Part shown: one piece after another, positions 21,983 to 28,974 of the stretch
How positions within the stretch are numbered: position 1 is the stretch's first letter
How the letters are laid out: each line of letters begins with the position of its first letter
NCBI GenBank assembly: GCA_024697025.1
Contig: JAILGH010000051.1
Coordinates: 1-32,721 of the forward strand
DNA: 32,721 nt
Direction of reading: 5' to 3'
Source: Pseudobutyrivibrio sp.
GTDB taxonomy: Bacteria > Bacillota > Clostridia > Lachnospirales > Lachnospiraceae
The notes under the pieces: generated by a model
Told to the model about the DNA's origin: nothing
The model's database searches: none
Seen by the model: only the letters and a program-made list of their open reading frames with translations
Program-made: the position numbers and the translations under genes

Positions 21983-23785
21983 ATGGCTAATAGCTTTGGA
22001 AGCTTATATGTTGGGGCATCTGGCCTTCAGTCAGCATCACATGGTTTAAATACAACAGCAAACAACCTTTCTAACGTAAATACCGAGGGGTACGTGCGTG
22101 AGCAGGTTGTTTACGAAGATAGAGATTATAGAAAAATAGGAAACGCATCGATCAGCACACAATATGCTGGTCTAGGTGTGCAAGTTGGAACTATCGTCCA
22201 TGCTCGCGATATCTTTTTAGACAAAGCTTATCGTTCAGAGAGTGGGCGACATTCTTTTTATGACGCTAGCTCAGAAGCAGTTCAGGAGGTTATTACTCAT
22301 CTGCAGGAGACTGATGGGCAGGCTTTCAAGGATGCCATTGACGATTTGTACAAGGCATTTGAGGAGTTTGCAAAGGATCCTTCAGATACAGTAAATCAAA
22401 ACCTGGTATTGCAGAAGGCTAGTCTTTTTTTGAGCCGTGCAAAGGCTGTTCAAACTGGATTTGAAGATTATCAGCGTATTATCAATTCCAAAATCATTGA
22501 GGATATAGACAGAGTCAATGCTATTGGAAAGGAAATGGTTGATTTAAATAAACGTATTCAGGCAATCGAAGCAGCACATGTGGAGAAGGCCATGAATTTA
22601 AGAGACCAGAGAGATTTATTGTTAGACGAGCTTTCAGGTCTTGTGAGAGTTACCAACTACGAGGAGGACGTTAATGGAGTTCTTCATATTGATATAGAGG
22701 GTGCCGAGTTTTTGGATGAGGTTACCTTCCACGAGATAGGTGCATTAGTTGATAAAAAGAACGAGTTTGTTACACCATATTGGACTCATCTTTCAGAGCC
22801 AAAGAAGGATTACTACTATCCAGTATTTGATTTGGAAGCAATCAGTGCTACAACAGGTTCTGATATTGGAGAGATTAAAGCACTTCTCCTTGCAAGAGGC
22901 GATGACTGGTGCGACTATCGTGACTTCTATGACGATGTAACAGGCAAGTACCTTTCTTCAGATAACTATGAGAAGGGTATTGCAAACTCAACAATGATGA
23001 ATTCAGAGGCGGAGTTAGATACTTTGATTCATCATCTAGCTGTTAATGTTAATAACATCCTAAGCCCAATAGCAGAGGTTGGGGAGATTTATACAAACAA
23101 TCAGACAATCAGCTATGTAGATGCAAATGGCAATACTGTCACAATCAACACAGCTGACGCAGACCAAAAGAAAATCAGAATTTTGGATGAGCGAAACGTA
23201 TCGGTTGGTAGCGACGGAGAGCTTCCACCAAGAGAATTGTTTGTACGAATTGGTTGTGATAGATATACAGCAGTTAATGCAACTATTACAGAAAACGGAC
23301 AGACAACCCAGAAGACAATTTATTTATACAACGAGGAAGATACAACTGATTCTTCAAAGTGCTATACATTAAAAGGTTTATATATAAACGAAGATTTGGT
23401 TAAGCAGGAATCTTACATTCCTCATTTAAAGATGCACGACAACAAGCTTGCAGTAGACTACGATATCGGAGCAGCTTTAAGTGAAATCTGGGATGCCCAG
23501 GAATTTAACCTTAATCCAAGTGATACAACACCATGCGGATACAAGGGATTTTATGTAAAGTGGATAGGTGAAATCGGAAATATTGGAACAGTTTACCAGT
23601 CCACAGCTGCTTCTTTGGAAGGAACCAAAGAGCAGATAGAATTTAGCCGACAGGGCGTTATCGGTGTAGCTTCTGACGAAGAACTTACAATAATGATTAA
23701 ATATCAGTCAGCTTATAACGCAGCTAGCCGATATATAAATGTAGTAAATGAAATGATTGAGCATTTGATAACAAGCTTGTTCTAG
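21983..23785 (+). CDS. flgK: Flagellar hook-associated protein 1, FlgK (first of two tandem paralogues)
   Basis: FlgK is the secreted junction protein joining hook and filament. The N-terminal rod/hook motif SLYVGASGLQSASHGLNTTANNLSNVNTEGYVREQVVYED is typical, as is the C-terminal coiled-coil IMIKYQSAYNAASRYINVVNEMIEHLITSLF, which packs with it. The 600 residues include a long central variable domain (about 190-500). The ATG follows GGAGGG (21969-21974) at 8 nt. A second, clearly different FlgK-type gene starts 22 nt downstream. Just before the gene, AGGA/TCCT (21930-21945) frames a loop containing CGGA, a weak hint of a CsrA site. Confidence 0.93.
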   Translation: MANSFGSLYVGASGLQSASHGLNTTANNLSNVNTEGYVREQVVYEDRDYRKIGNASISTQYAGLGVQVGTIVHARDIFLDKAYRSESGRHSFYDASSEAVQEVITHLQETDGQAFKDAIDDLYKAFEEFAKDPSDTVNQNLVLQKASLFLSRAKAVQTGFEDYQRIINSKIIEDIDRVNAIGKEMVDLNKRIQAIEAAHVEKAMNLRDQRDLLLDELSGLVRVTNYEEDVNGVLHIDIEGAEFLDEVTFHEIGALVDKKNEFVTPYWTHLSEPKKDYYYPVFDLEAISATTGSDIGEIKALLLARGDDWCDYRDFYDDVTGKYLSSDNYEKGIANSTMMNSEAELDTLIHHLAVNVNNILSPIAEVGEIYTNNQTISYVDANGNTVTINTADADQKKIRILDERNVSVGSDGELPPRELFVRIGCDRYTAVNATITENGQTTQKTIYLYNEEDTTDSSKCYTLKGLYINEDLVKQESYIPHLKMHDNKLAVDYDIGAALSEIWDAQEFNLNPSDTTPCGYKGFYVKWIGEIGNIGTVYQSTAASLEGTKEQIEFSRQGVIGVASDEELTIMIKYQSAYNAASRYINVVNEMIEHLITSLF

Positions 23786-23807
23786 AAGCTTGAAAGAGGG
23801 CTAACTT

Positions 23808-25712
23808 ATGTCATCAACATTTTTTGGATTAACAATCGCATATTCTGGTCTTAATACAGCACAGGCACAGATTAATACAACTGCCAACAATATTTCCAAT
23901 GTAAATACAGATGGATATAGCAAGCAGGTTGTAAATACTGTTGCAGCATCAGCACTTAGATGCTACCAGAGCTGGGGAACAACAGGTACTGGTGTAGAGG
24001 CCACATCTGTTACTCAGTGCAGAGATTTGTATTATGACGAGAAATATTGGAATAACGAATCTGCACTTGGATTCTACAAGAAAAAGCAGTATTACATGGA
24101 TCAGATTGAGGACTATTTCTCAGAGACCAATAACAACACAGGCTTTGCCACAATTTATGCAAAGATGTTCAATGCTATGAGCACATTGCAGGGAAGCCCT
24201 GGTGATGAAACAGTTAGAAAGCAGTTTATATCTAATGCAAAGCAGCTTACTGAGTACTTCAACCAGATGTCTACTCAGCTTCAGGACTTGCAGAACTCTA
24301 TTAACGATGAGATTAAGACTGCTATTGATTCTATCAACTCTATTGCCGAGAAAATCGCCATTTTGAATAAGCAGATTAACGTAATCGAGCAGGGCGGTGG
24401 ACGAGCAAACGAGCTTAGAGACCAAAGAGCTGTTCTTGTAGACGAGCTTTCTCAGATGGTTGACGTAAAGGTTACAGAAGAGCAGGTTATCAACTCAAAT
24501 GACCCTGAGCGATATACTGGTGCAACCTACTACAGAGTAAATATCAATGGGCAGAATCTTGTTGATACATATGAGTACAACACCCTTTCTGTTGTTTCAA
24601 GAAAGACTGAGGAAATGTACAACCAGTCAGATGTTGACGGTTTGTACAGCATTGTCTGGACAAGAGATGGAGACAAGTTTAATGCTACACCTTCTTCAAG
24701 CGGTGGTTCTTTAAAGGCTATGTTTGAAGTTAGAGATGGTAACAACAACGAAAATCTCCATGCTAAGGTAAAGTCAGCAACAAGAAATACAATCACAGTA
24801 ACAAACCTAAGCATTACAGATATCAACGAGTTTAACATGCCTCAAAAGGGCTTGATTAATACAAATGCTAGAGACTACACCTACAACAGCTTTTCATTTA
24901 ATACAGATGAGAATGGAAAGGTTGTCTCAATCACATTTAATTTGGACCAGAATTTGAGTGGTACTGAGGCAGATAATCTTGCTTCTCAGGAACTTCAGGT
25001 TGGAGACGATGTGGATTACATGGGAATCCCATACTATCAGAACCAGATGAATCTTTTCCTTAGAAGCTTCTGCGAAAAGTTCAACCAGATTGAGCAAAGC
25101 GGTGTGGATTTGGATAACAATCCAATGGGGGCATTCTTTGTTGCTAGGGATACAATAGATTCCCTTGTAGAGCATCAGATGAATGACGCTTTATTTACAG
25201 AGACAGACCTTGGTGGTGGCAATATTCAAAAAGAAGGCGTCACATTATATAGCACTAAGGACGCAAATGACGATACTAAAAAATACGAGACATACTATCA
25301 GCTTACAGCTGGCAATATTACAATAGCCAGAAAGTCTGATAAGGATTCAAGAGTTTTTGCTACAACTACAGCTGAAAATTATTATTCAGGTGTGGATGCA
25401 GCTGATATAGTTACACAGCTTCAGGATTTGCAGAGCAAGGTTAAGTTGTTTAGAGGTGGCGGAGGTAACGCATTCCTCCAGTGTATCTACGCAGATGTTA
25501 CTGTAGATACCCAGGAATGTAAAATCTTCACCAAGAACTTCACCAACATTCAGCAGGTTATTTCTCAGCAGAGAATGTCCATCGCCGGTGTCGATGAAGA
25601 TGAAGAAGCACTGGATTTAGTAAAATTCCAGAATGCATACAACCTTGCATCTAAATGTATTTCAGTTTTCTCCGAAATATATGATAGATTGATTTTACAG
25701 ACGGGTGTATAA
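23808..25712 (+). CDS. Second FlgK-type flagellar hook-associated protein
   Basis: The 634-residue secreted junction protein begins with SSTFFGLTIAYSGLNTAQAQINTTANNISNVNTDGYSKQVV and ends with the canonical FlgK C terminus RMSIAGVDEDEEALDLVKFQNAYNLASKCISVFSEIYDRLILQTGV. The central domain is unrelated in appearance to that of the upstream FlgK. In outline (GYSKQ, SIAGVDEDEEALDLVKFQNAY) this copy looks closer to classical FlgK than the first one. It contains several cysteines, unusual for an exported axial protein. GAGGG precedes the ATG. Both genes being intact suggests two junction proteins, not a decaying duplicate. Confidence 0.9.
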   Translation: MSSTFFGLTIAYSGLNTAQAQINTTANNISNVNTDGYSKQVVNTVAASALRCYQSWGTTGTGVEATSVTQCRDLYYDEKYWNNESALGFYKKKQYYMDQIEDYFSETNNNTGFATIYAKMFNAMSTLQGSPGDETVRKQFISNAKQLTEYFNQMSTQLQDLQNSINDEIKTAIDSINSIAEKIAILNKQINVIEQGGGRANELRDQRAVLVDELSQMVDVKVTEEQVINSNDPERYTGATYYRVNINGQNLVDTYEYNTLSVVSRKTEEMYNQSDVDGLYSIVWTRDGDKFNATPSSSGGSLKAMFEVRDGNNNENLHAKVKSATRNTITVTNLSITDINEFNMPQKGLINTNARDYTYNSFSFNTDENGKVVSITFNLDQNLSGTEADNLASQELQVGDDVDYMGIPYYQNQMNLFLRSFCEKFNQIEQSGVDLDNNPMGAFFVARDTIDSLVEHQMNDALFTETDLGGGNIQKEGVTLYSTKDANDDTKKYETYYQLTAGNITIARKSDKDSRVFATTTAENYYSGVDAADIVTQLQDLQSKVKLFRGGGGNAFLQCIYADVTVDTQECKIFTKNFTNIQQVISQQRMSIAGVDEDEEALDLVKFQNAYNLASKCISVFSEIYDRLILQTGV

Positions 25713-25723
25713 AGAGGAAATAA

Positions 25724-25798
25724 TTTTCAGATGAATATCTGAAAAGTGTTTCCCACGACACATCCTTATCACCGAAGGTGATTCTGGATGGATGTGTC
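25724..25798 (+). other. Two RNA hairpins in the flgK2-flgL gap
   Basis: Hairpin A: TTTTCAGAT (25724-25732) / ATCTGAAAA (25737-25745), 9 bp, loop GAAT. Hairpin B: GACACATCC (25757-25765) / GGATGTGTC (25790-25798), 9 bp, enclosing ATCACC-GAA-GGTGAT (25768-25782). No T-run follows hairpin A; TTTTTAAG comes 15 nt after hairpin B. They lie in the leader of flgL and may set the ratio of flgK2 to flgL expression by processing or partial termination. Confidence 0.65.
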
Positions 25799-25828
25799 TT
25801 CCCGCATGGCTTTTTAAGAGGTGAAATT

Positions 25829-27487
25829 ATGAGAGTTACAAACAAAATGATAATGAAAAACGCAGCTTCAAACATCAATACAACAAAGGAATTTGTTGAT
25901 AAGAGAAACAAGCAGATGACTAGCCAAAAGCAGATTGATCGCCCATCTGACGACCCTGTAATTGCAGTTCGTTCTCTTAGACTTGCTACAACATTATCTC
26001 AGGTAACTCAGTATCATACTAAGAATATTCCTGATGCAGCAAGCTGGCTTGATGTTACAGAGACATCACTTATCAACATCAGAGATATTATGAAAGACTG
26101 CCGTGAACTTTCAGTAATGAGTCCTAACGATACATACAACGAGCAGGATAGAAAGACTATGATTACTCAGTTTGAGTCTCTTCAAAAGCAGATGTTTGCT
26201 GAGGGAAATGCTGACTATGCCAACAGAACAGTATTTACAGGTTACAGAACTAACTGCAACCTTACTTTTACTGAAAATGAGGACGATACAAAGTATCGTG
26301 TAGACCAGAGCTTTAAAGTAGAAGATTATTTAGAGGAAAAGAGATATTATGCTGGCTCAGTAACTGTTCCAACAACAGAGGCTGAGGTTGGTGGAAATGC
26401 AATCTCAGATATTTCACTTCACAGCTATTATCGCATCAGAATAAATTATGACCAGTTAGAGTCATTTAATAAGCTTGAGATTAAGTCTGCTTCAGGTAAC
26501 ATCGATTCATTATTTACAATGTATGCAGATCCAGCTGACGAGACTCAGGGCGTTATTACTAATAATACAACTCCAATTACGGACTCAACTGGAAATGTCA
26601 ATGTTGCGGCATATTCAGTTACAGTCTATGAGAATGAAAAGGAATGGGCAGCTGCCGACACAACAGTTGATAACCCAATTATAGGTGGAGATAAGCTTGT
26701 TGGTGCTGACCAGATTATCGTTATCCGCGAGACTGGCGACATTATCTTTGGTGAGAATGTGGCCGCAAAGCTCAAGGAGGAAAAGGCTACAATCAATGTT
26801 CAGTACGACAAGATTGGCTTTGATAAGGGTGAGCTTCGTCCAGAGTATTACTACAACTGCAAAAAGATGCGTGACCCAAATATGGTAGGTGTTAACGACG
26901 CCAATCCTATTACATATACAAAGTTTGATGATGCAGGGGAACCAATATACTTTGATATCCAATACACAGTAGCAGCGAATCAGACAATATCAATTAATAC
27001 AGAGGCATCGCAGGTATTTGATAGCTCAATTCAAAGAGATATTACAGAGATGATTGACGCAGTTCAAAACACAATTTACGCTCACAACAAGATAGATACA
27101 ATTAAGAGTATGATGCGCGAGTCTCAGTACCAGTCTGACGAAAATCAGGAGTTCCTTAATAAGTGGTTAGATGCCGCAACAAAGGAAAAAGATTTCTTTG
27201 AAGATAATATGCAAAAACTTTTTGAAAGAGAATTAGGCAAAATTGATTCATATTATGCTAAAATAAATCTAGGAATCACTGATTTGGGTTGTAAGAAGGA
27301 TTCTCTTGATCTTACAGAGAATCGAGTTGGCGACCAGAGACAGACAGTTCAGAGTCTCCAGTCTAAAAATGATGATATAGAATTATCCCAGATTATCATT
27401 GATTACACAGCTGCTTACACCGCATATCAGGCTTCGCTTACAGCTGCAGGAAAGCTTAGCGAATCAACATTACTAAATTATATTTAA
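25829..27487 (+). CDS. flgL: Flagellar hook-associated protein 3, FlgL
   Basis: FlgL is the second junction protein, between FlgK and flagellin. The N terminus MRVTNKMIMKNAASNINTTKEFVDKRNKQMTSQKQIDRPSDDPVIAVRSLRL is flagellin-like as expected, and the C terminus SQIIIDYTAAYTAYQASLTAAGKLSESTLLNYI is the matching helix. At 552 residues it is much longer than the usual 300 or so; the extra length is a central surface-type domain (about 150-400). ATG 25829 with AAGAGGTG upstream is preferred; an in-frame ATG at 25778 lies inside the leader hairpin. fliW follows 19 nt later. Confidence 0.92.
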   Translation: MRVTNKMIMKNAASNINTTKEFVDKRNKQMTSQKQIDRPSDDPVIAVRSLRLATTLSQVTQYHTKNIPDAASWLDVTETSLINIRDIMKDCRELSVMSPNDTYNEQDRKTMITQFESLQKQMFAEGNADYANRTVFTGYRTNCNLTFTENEDDTKYRVDQSFKVEDYLEEKRYYAGSVTVPTTEAEVGGNAISDISLHSYYRIRINYDQLESFNKLEIKSASGNIDSLFTMYADPADETQGVITNNTTPITDSTGNVNVAAYSVTVYENEKEWAAADTTVDNPIIGGDKLVGADQIIVIRETGDIIFGENVAAKLKEEKATINVQYDKIGFDKGELRPEYYYNCKKMRDPNMVGVNDANPITYTKFDDAGEPIYFDIQYTVAANQTISINTEASQVFDSSIQRDITEMIDAVQNTIYAHNKIDTIKSMMRESQYQSDENQEFLNKWLDAATKEKDFFEDNMQKLFERELGKIDSYYAKINLGITDLGCKKDSLDLTENRVGDQRQTVQSLQSKNDDIELSQIIIDYTAAYTAYQASLTAAGKLSESTLLNYI

Positions 27488-27506
27488 CTCAGGAGGAGAA
27501 GGGATA

Positions 27507-27959
27507 ATGCGCGTAAAAACTAGACTATTCGGCGAAATAGAGATTTCCGATGAAAAAGTCATCAGCCTCGTGCATGGATTGATTGGTTTTCCAGACATGA
27601 AGCGCTATACACTCATTTTCGACGAAGAAAAGAAAGACAAAGGAAATATCATGTGGTTACAGTCTCTCGATGAGACAGATTTTGCAATGCCAGTTATGCT
27701 TCCTCATATTGTAAAGCCGGATTATTCACCAGCTTTTAACGTGGATTCTCTCGAGCAGTTAGGGGAGTTAACAGCAGAAAACACTTATGTACTGGTTACA
27801 GTTAGGGTACCAAAGAACCCTAAAGAAGCATCTGTCAATTTAAAGGCACCTATTGTTATCAACTCTGATACTAATGTTGGCGACCAGATAATTATCGAGG
27901 GCTCAGAGCCAGTTCGTTATCTGATTCATGATGCAATACATGGAAAGGATGGTGAGTAG
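27507..27959 (+). CDS. fliW: Flagellar assembly factor FliW
   Basis: FliW is a small beta-barrel protein that binds flagellin or CsrA in turn. When flagellin is exported, freed FliW blocks CsrA and so lifts repression of flagellin translation. The 150 residues show the family features: MRVKTRLFGEIEISDEKVISLVHGLIGFPDMKRYTLI, LQSLDETDFAMPV, and the C-terminal VNLKAPIVIN...QIIIEGSEPVRYLI. AGGAGG precedes the ATG. It lies 2 nt before csrA, the usual pair in flagellated Firmicutes and epsilonproteobacteria. Confidence 0.97.
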   Translation: MRVKTRLFGEIEISDEKVISLVHGLIGFPDMKRYTLIFDEEKKDKGNIMWLQSLDETDFAMPVMLPHIVKPDYSPAFNVDSLEQLGELTAENTYVLVTVRVPKNPKEASVNLKAPIVINSDTNVGDQIIIEGSEPVRYLIHDAIHGKDGE

Positions 27960-27961
27960 CG

Positions 27962-28183
27962 ATGTTGGCATTAACACGAAAAACAGGCGACGCAATTATG
28001 ATCAACAACAACATCGAGATTACAGTCCTTGAGGTTCGCGGTGATCAGGTCAAAATTGGAATTTCTGCTCCAAAAGAAGTTTCAATCTATCGTAAAGAGG
28101 TATACTTAGAGATTCAGAAAGAAAACGAAGAGGCTCAAGGCATCAGTATGGATGACGTTGAAGCTCTTAAAAATCTTTTGTAA
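27962..28183 (+). CDS. csrA: Translational regulator CsrA
   Basis: CsrA is a homodimeric RNA-binding protein that recognises GGA in hairpin loops and at ribosome sites and represses translation of flagellin. The 73-residue protein has MLALTRKTGDAIMINNNIEITVLEVRGDQVKIGISAPKEVSIYRKEVY: the N-terminal strand with Arg6 and the GVxAPxxVxIxRxE-type region that contacts RNA. The C-terminal extension (EEAQGISMDDVEALKNLL) is of the longer Firmicute type that FliW contacts. It is translated from GGTGAG overlapping the fliW end. Likely targets in this window are the flagellin and flaG leaders. Confidence 0.97.
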   Translation: MLALTRKTGDAIMINNNIEITVLEVRGDQVKIGISAPKEVSIYRKEVYLEIQKENEEAQGISMDDVEALKNLL

Positions 28184-28211
28184 TATAATACGTTTGTTAC
28201 GCTCTCAAGCT

Positions 28212-28244
28212 AAAATCCACTCCGGTAGAGGGGTGGATTTTTTT
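28212..28244 (+). terminator. Rho-independent terminator of the flgM-csrA operon
   Basis: AAAATCCACTCC (28212-28223) pairs with GGGGTGGATTTT (28230-28241), 12 bp with one G-U, loop GGTAGA, then TTT. The T-run overlaps the left arm of a second, longer hairpin. Confidence 0.93.
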
Positions 28245-28321
28245 ACTTTATAGGAAATTGCTTTGCAATCTCCTATAAAGTAAAAAACACACTTTGTGTG
28301 AAAGATGTGTCTCGTCGACAC
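28239..28321. repeat. Array of hairpins behind the csrA terminator
   Basis: A 17-bp perfect stem (28239-28255 with 28271-28287, core TTTACTTTATAGGA) is topped, after an A-C mismatch, by ATTGC-TTT-GCAAT. It is followed directly by CACAC-TTT-GTGTG (28288-28300) and GTGTC-TCGTC-GACAC (28307-28321). With the terminator this makes four adjacent hairpins before the flaG promoter. No gene is seen in it. It may be an intergenic palindromic element or an RNA processed from readthrough. Confidence 0.75.
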
Positions 28322-28360
28322 TTGACTCTGAATTATCACAAATTTTTTTTATAATTACTA

Positions 28361-28388
28361 TAAACTTTCGACCATTGTCAGTCGATAA
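28361..28388 (+). promoter_or_regulatory. Sigma-28 promoter of the flaG-fliD-fliS operon
   Basis: TAAA (28361-28364), 16 nt, GTCGATAA (28381-28388), one base from the SigD -10 consensus GCCGATAA. The expected start is near 28395, giving a leader of about 135 nt. Confidence 0.8.
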
Positions 28389-28458
28389 AGATTTTAGAAA
28401 ACTATAGATTTCTGTTTTTATGAAGGAAGAAGCAGAAAATAGATGTTTTAAATTTCCC

Positions 28459-28526
28459 ATATTACAAGGATGTATATAGTCCATAAGGATTGGAGAATGG
28501 GACTTTAATCCAAGTGGCGAAGGAGG
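28459..28526 (+). promoter_or_regulatory. CsrA-type hairpins in the flaG leader
   Basis: Hairpin 1: ATATTACA (28459-28466, one bulged T) / TGTATAT (28471-28477) with loop AGGA; its ACAAGGATGT core matches the CsrA consensus RUACARGGAUGU closely. Hairpin 2: AGTCC (28478-28482) / GGACT (28500-28504), extended by AT/AT, whose loop AAGGATTGGAGA holds two GGA triplets. A further GGA lies in the ribosome site AAGGAGGA (28520-28527). Confidence 0.6.
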
Positions 28527-28530
28527 AAAA

Positions 28531-28953
28531 ATGATGAAAATAGGCGAAGTAAGTAGCGCAGCAAGCAGCTACCAGGGACAGGGAAGTTCAGCAAAGACGG
28601 CGCCAGTACAGGCAACAACAGAAGGCAGACCAGTAGATTTTACTACAGCAGCAAAAGAAATTCGTGCCACAGAGGCTGAATATAAAAACCCTAATTTTGA
28701 GCAGGCTGAATCTGAAGAAAACTCAGCTGCTCAAGCTTCTAATTCTTTGAAGGAAGCTATTGAAAAGATTAATAAGGCACAAGGTAATGCTGAAGCAGTA
28801 TTTGGTATCCACGAGGGAACAAACCGTGTAATCATCAAGATGGTGGATAAAGAGACGAGAAAAGTCATCAAAGAGTTCCCAGCAGAGGAAACTCTTGATT
28901 TACTTGCAAAGGCATGGGAACTTGCAGGAATCATGGTTGATGAGAAGAGATAG
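28531..28953 (+). CDS. flaG: FlaG family flagellar protein
   Basis: FlaG proteins are small, probably cytosolic or secreted, and influence filament length or FliD function; the mechanism is unclear. The 140-residue product has a variable, Ala/Ser/Gln-rich N-terminal half and the conserved C-terminal domain FGIHEGTNRVIIKMVDKETRKVIKEFPAEETLDLLAKAWELAGIMVDEK (family core: FxxxxxxxxxxVxVxDxxTxEVIRxIPxExxLxL). Two start codons are adjacent: ATG 28531 (4 nt from AGGAGG) and ATG 28534 (7 nt, the better spacing). It is first in the sigma-28 operon and 21 nt before fliD. Confidence 0.92.
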   Translation: MMKIGEVSSAASSYQGQGSSAKTAPVQATTEGRPVDFTTAAKEIRATEAEYKNPNFEQAESEENSAAQASNSLKEAIEKINKAQGNAEAVFGIHEGTNRVIIKMVDKETRKVIKEFPAEETLDLLAKAWELAGIMVDEKR

Positions 28954-28974
28954 AACCCAATAGGAGGAGTCTTT

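Noticed and set aside
25713-25828. c-di-GMP riboswitch before flgL
   Set aside because: The region is structured but lacks the GEMM core motifs, including the conserved GGCAAACC-like and tetraloop-receptor parts.
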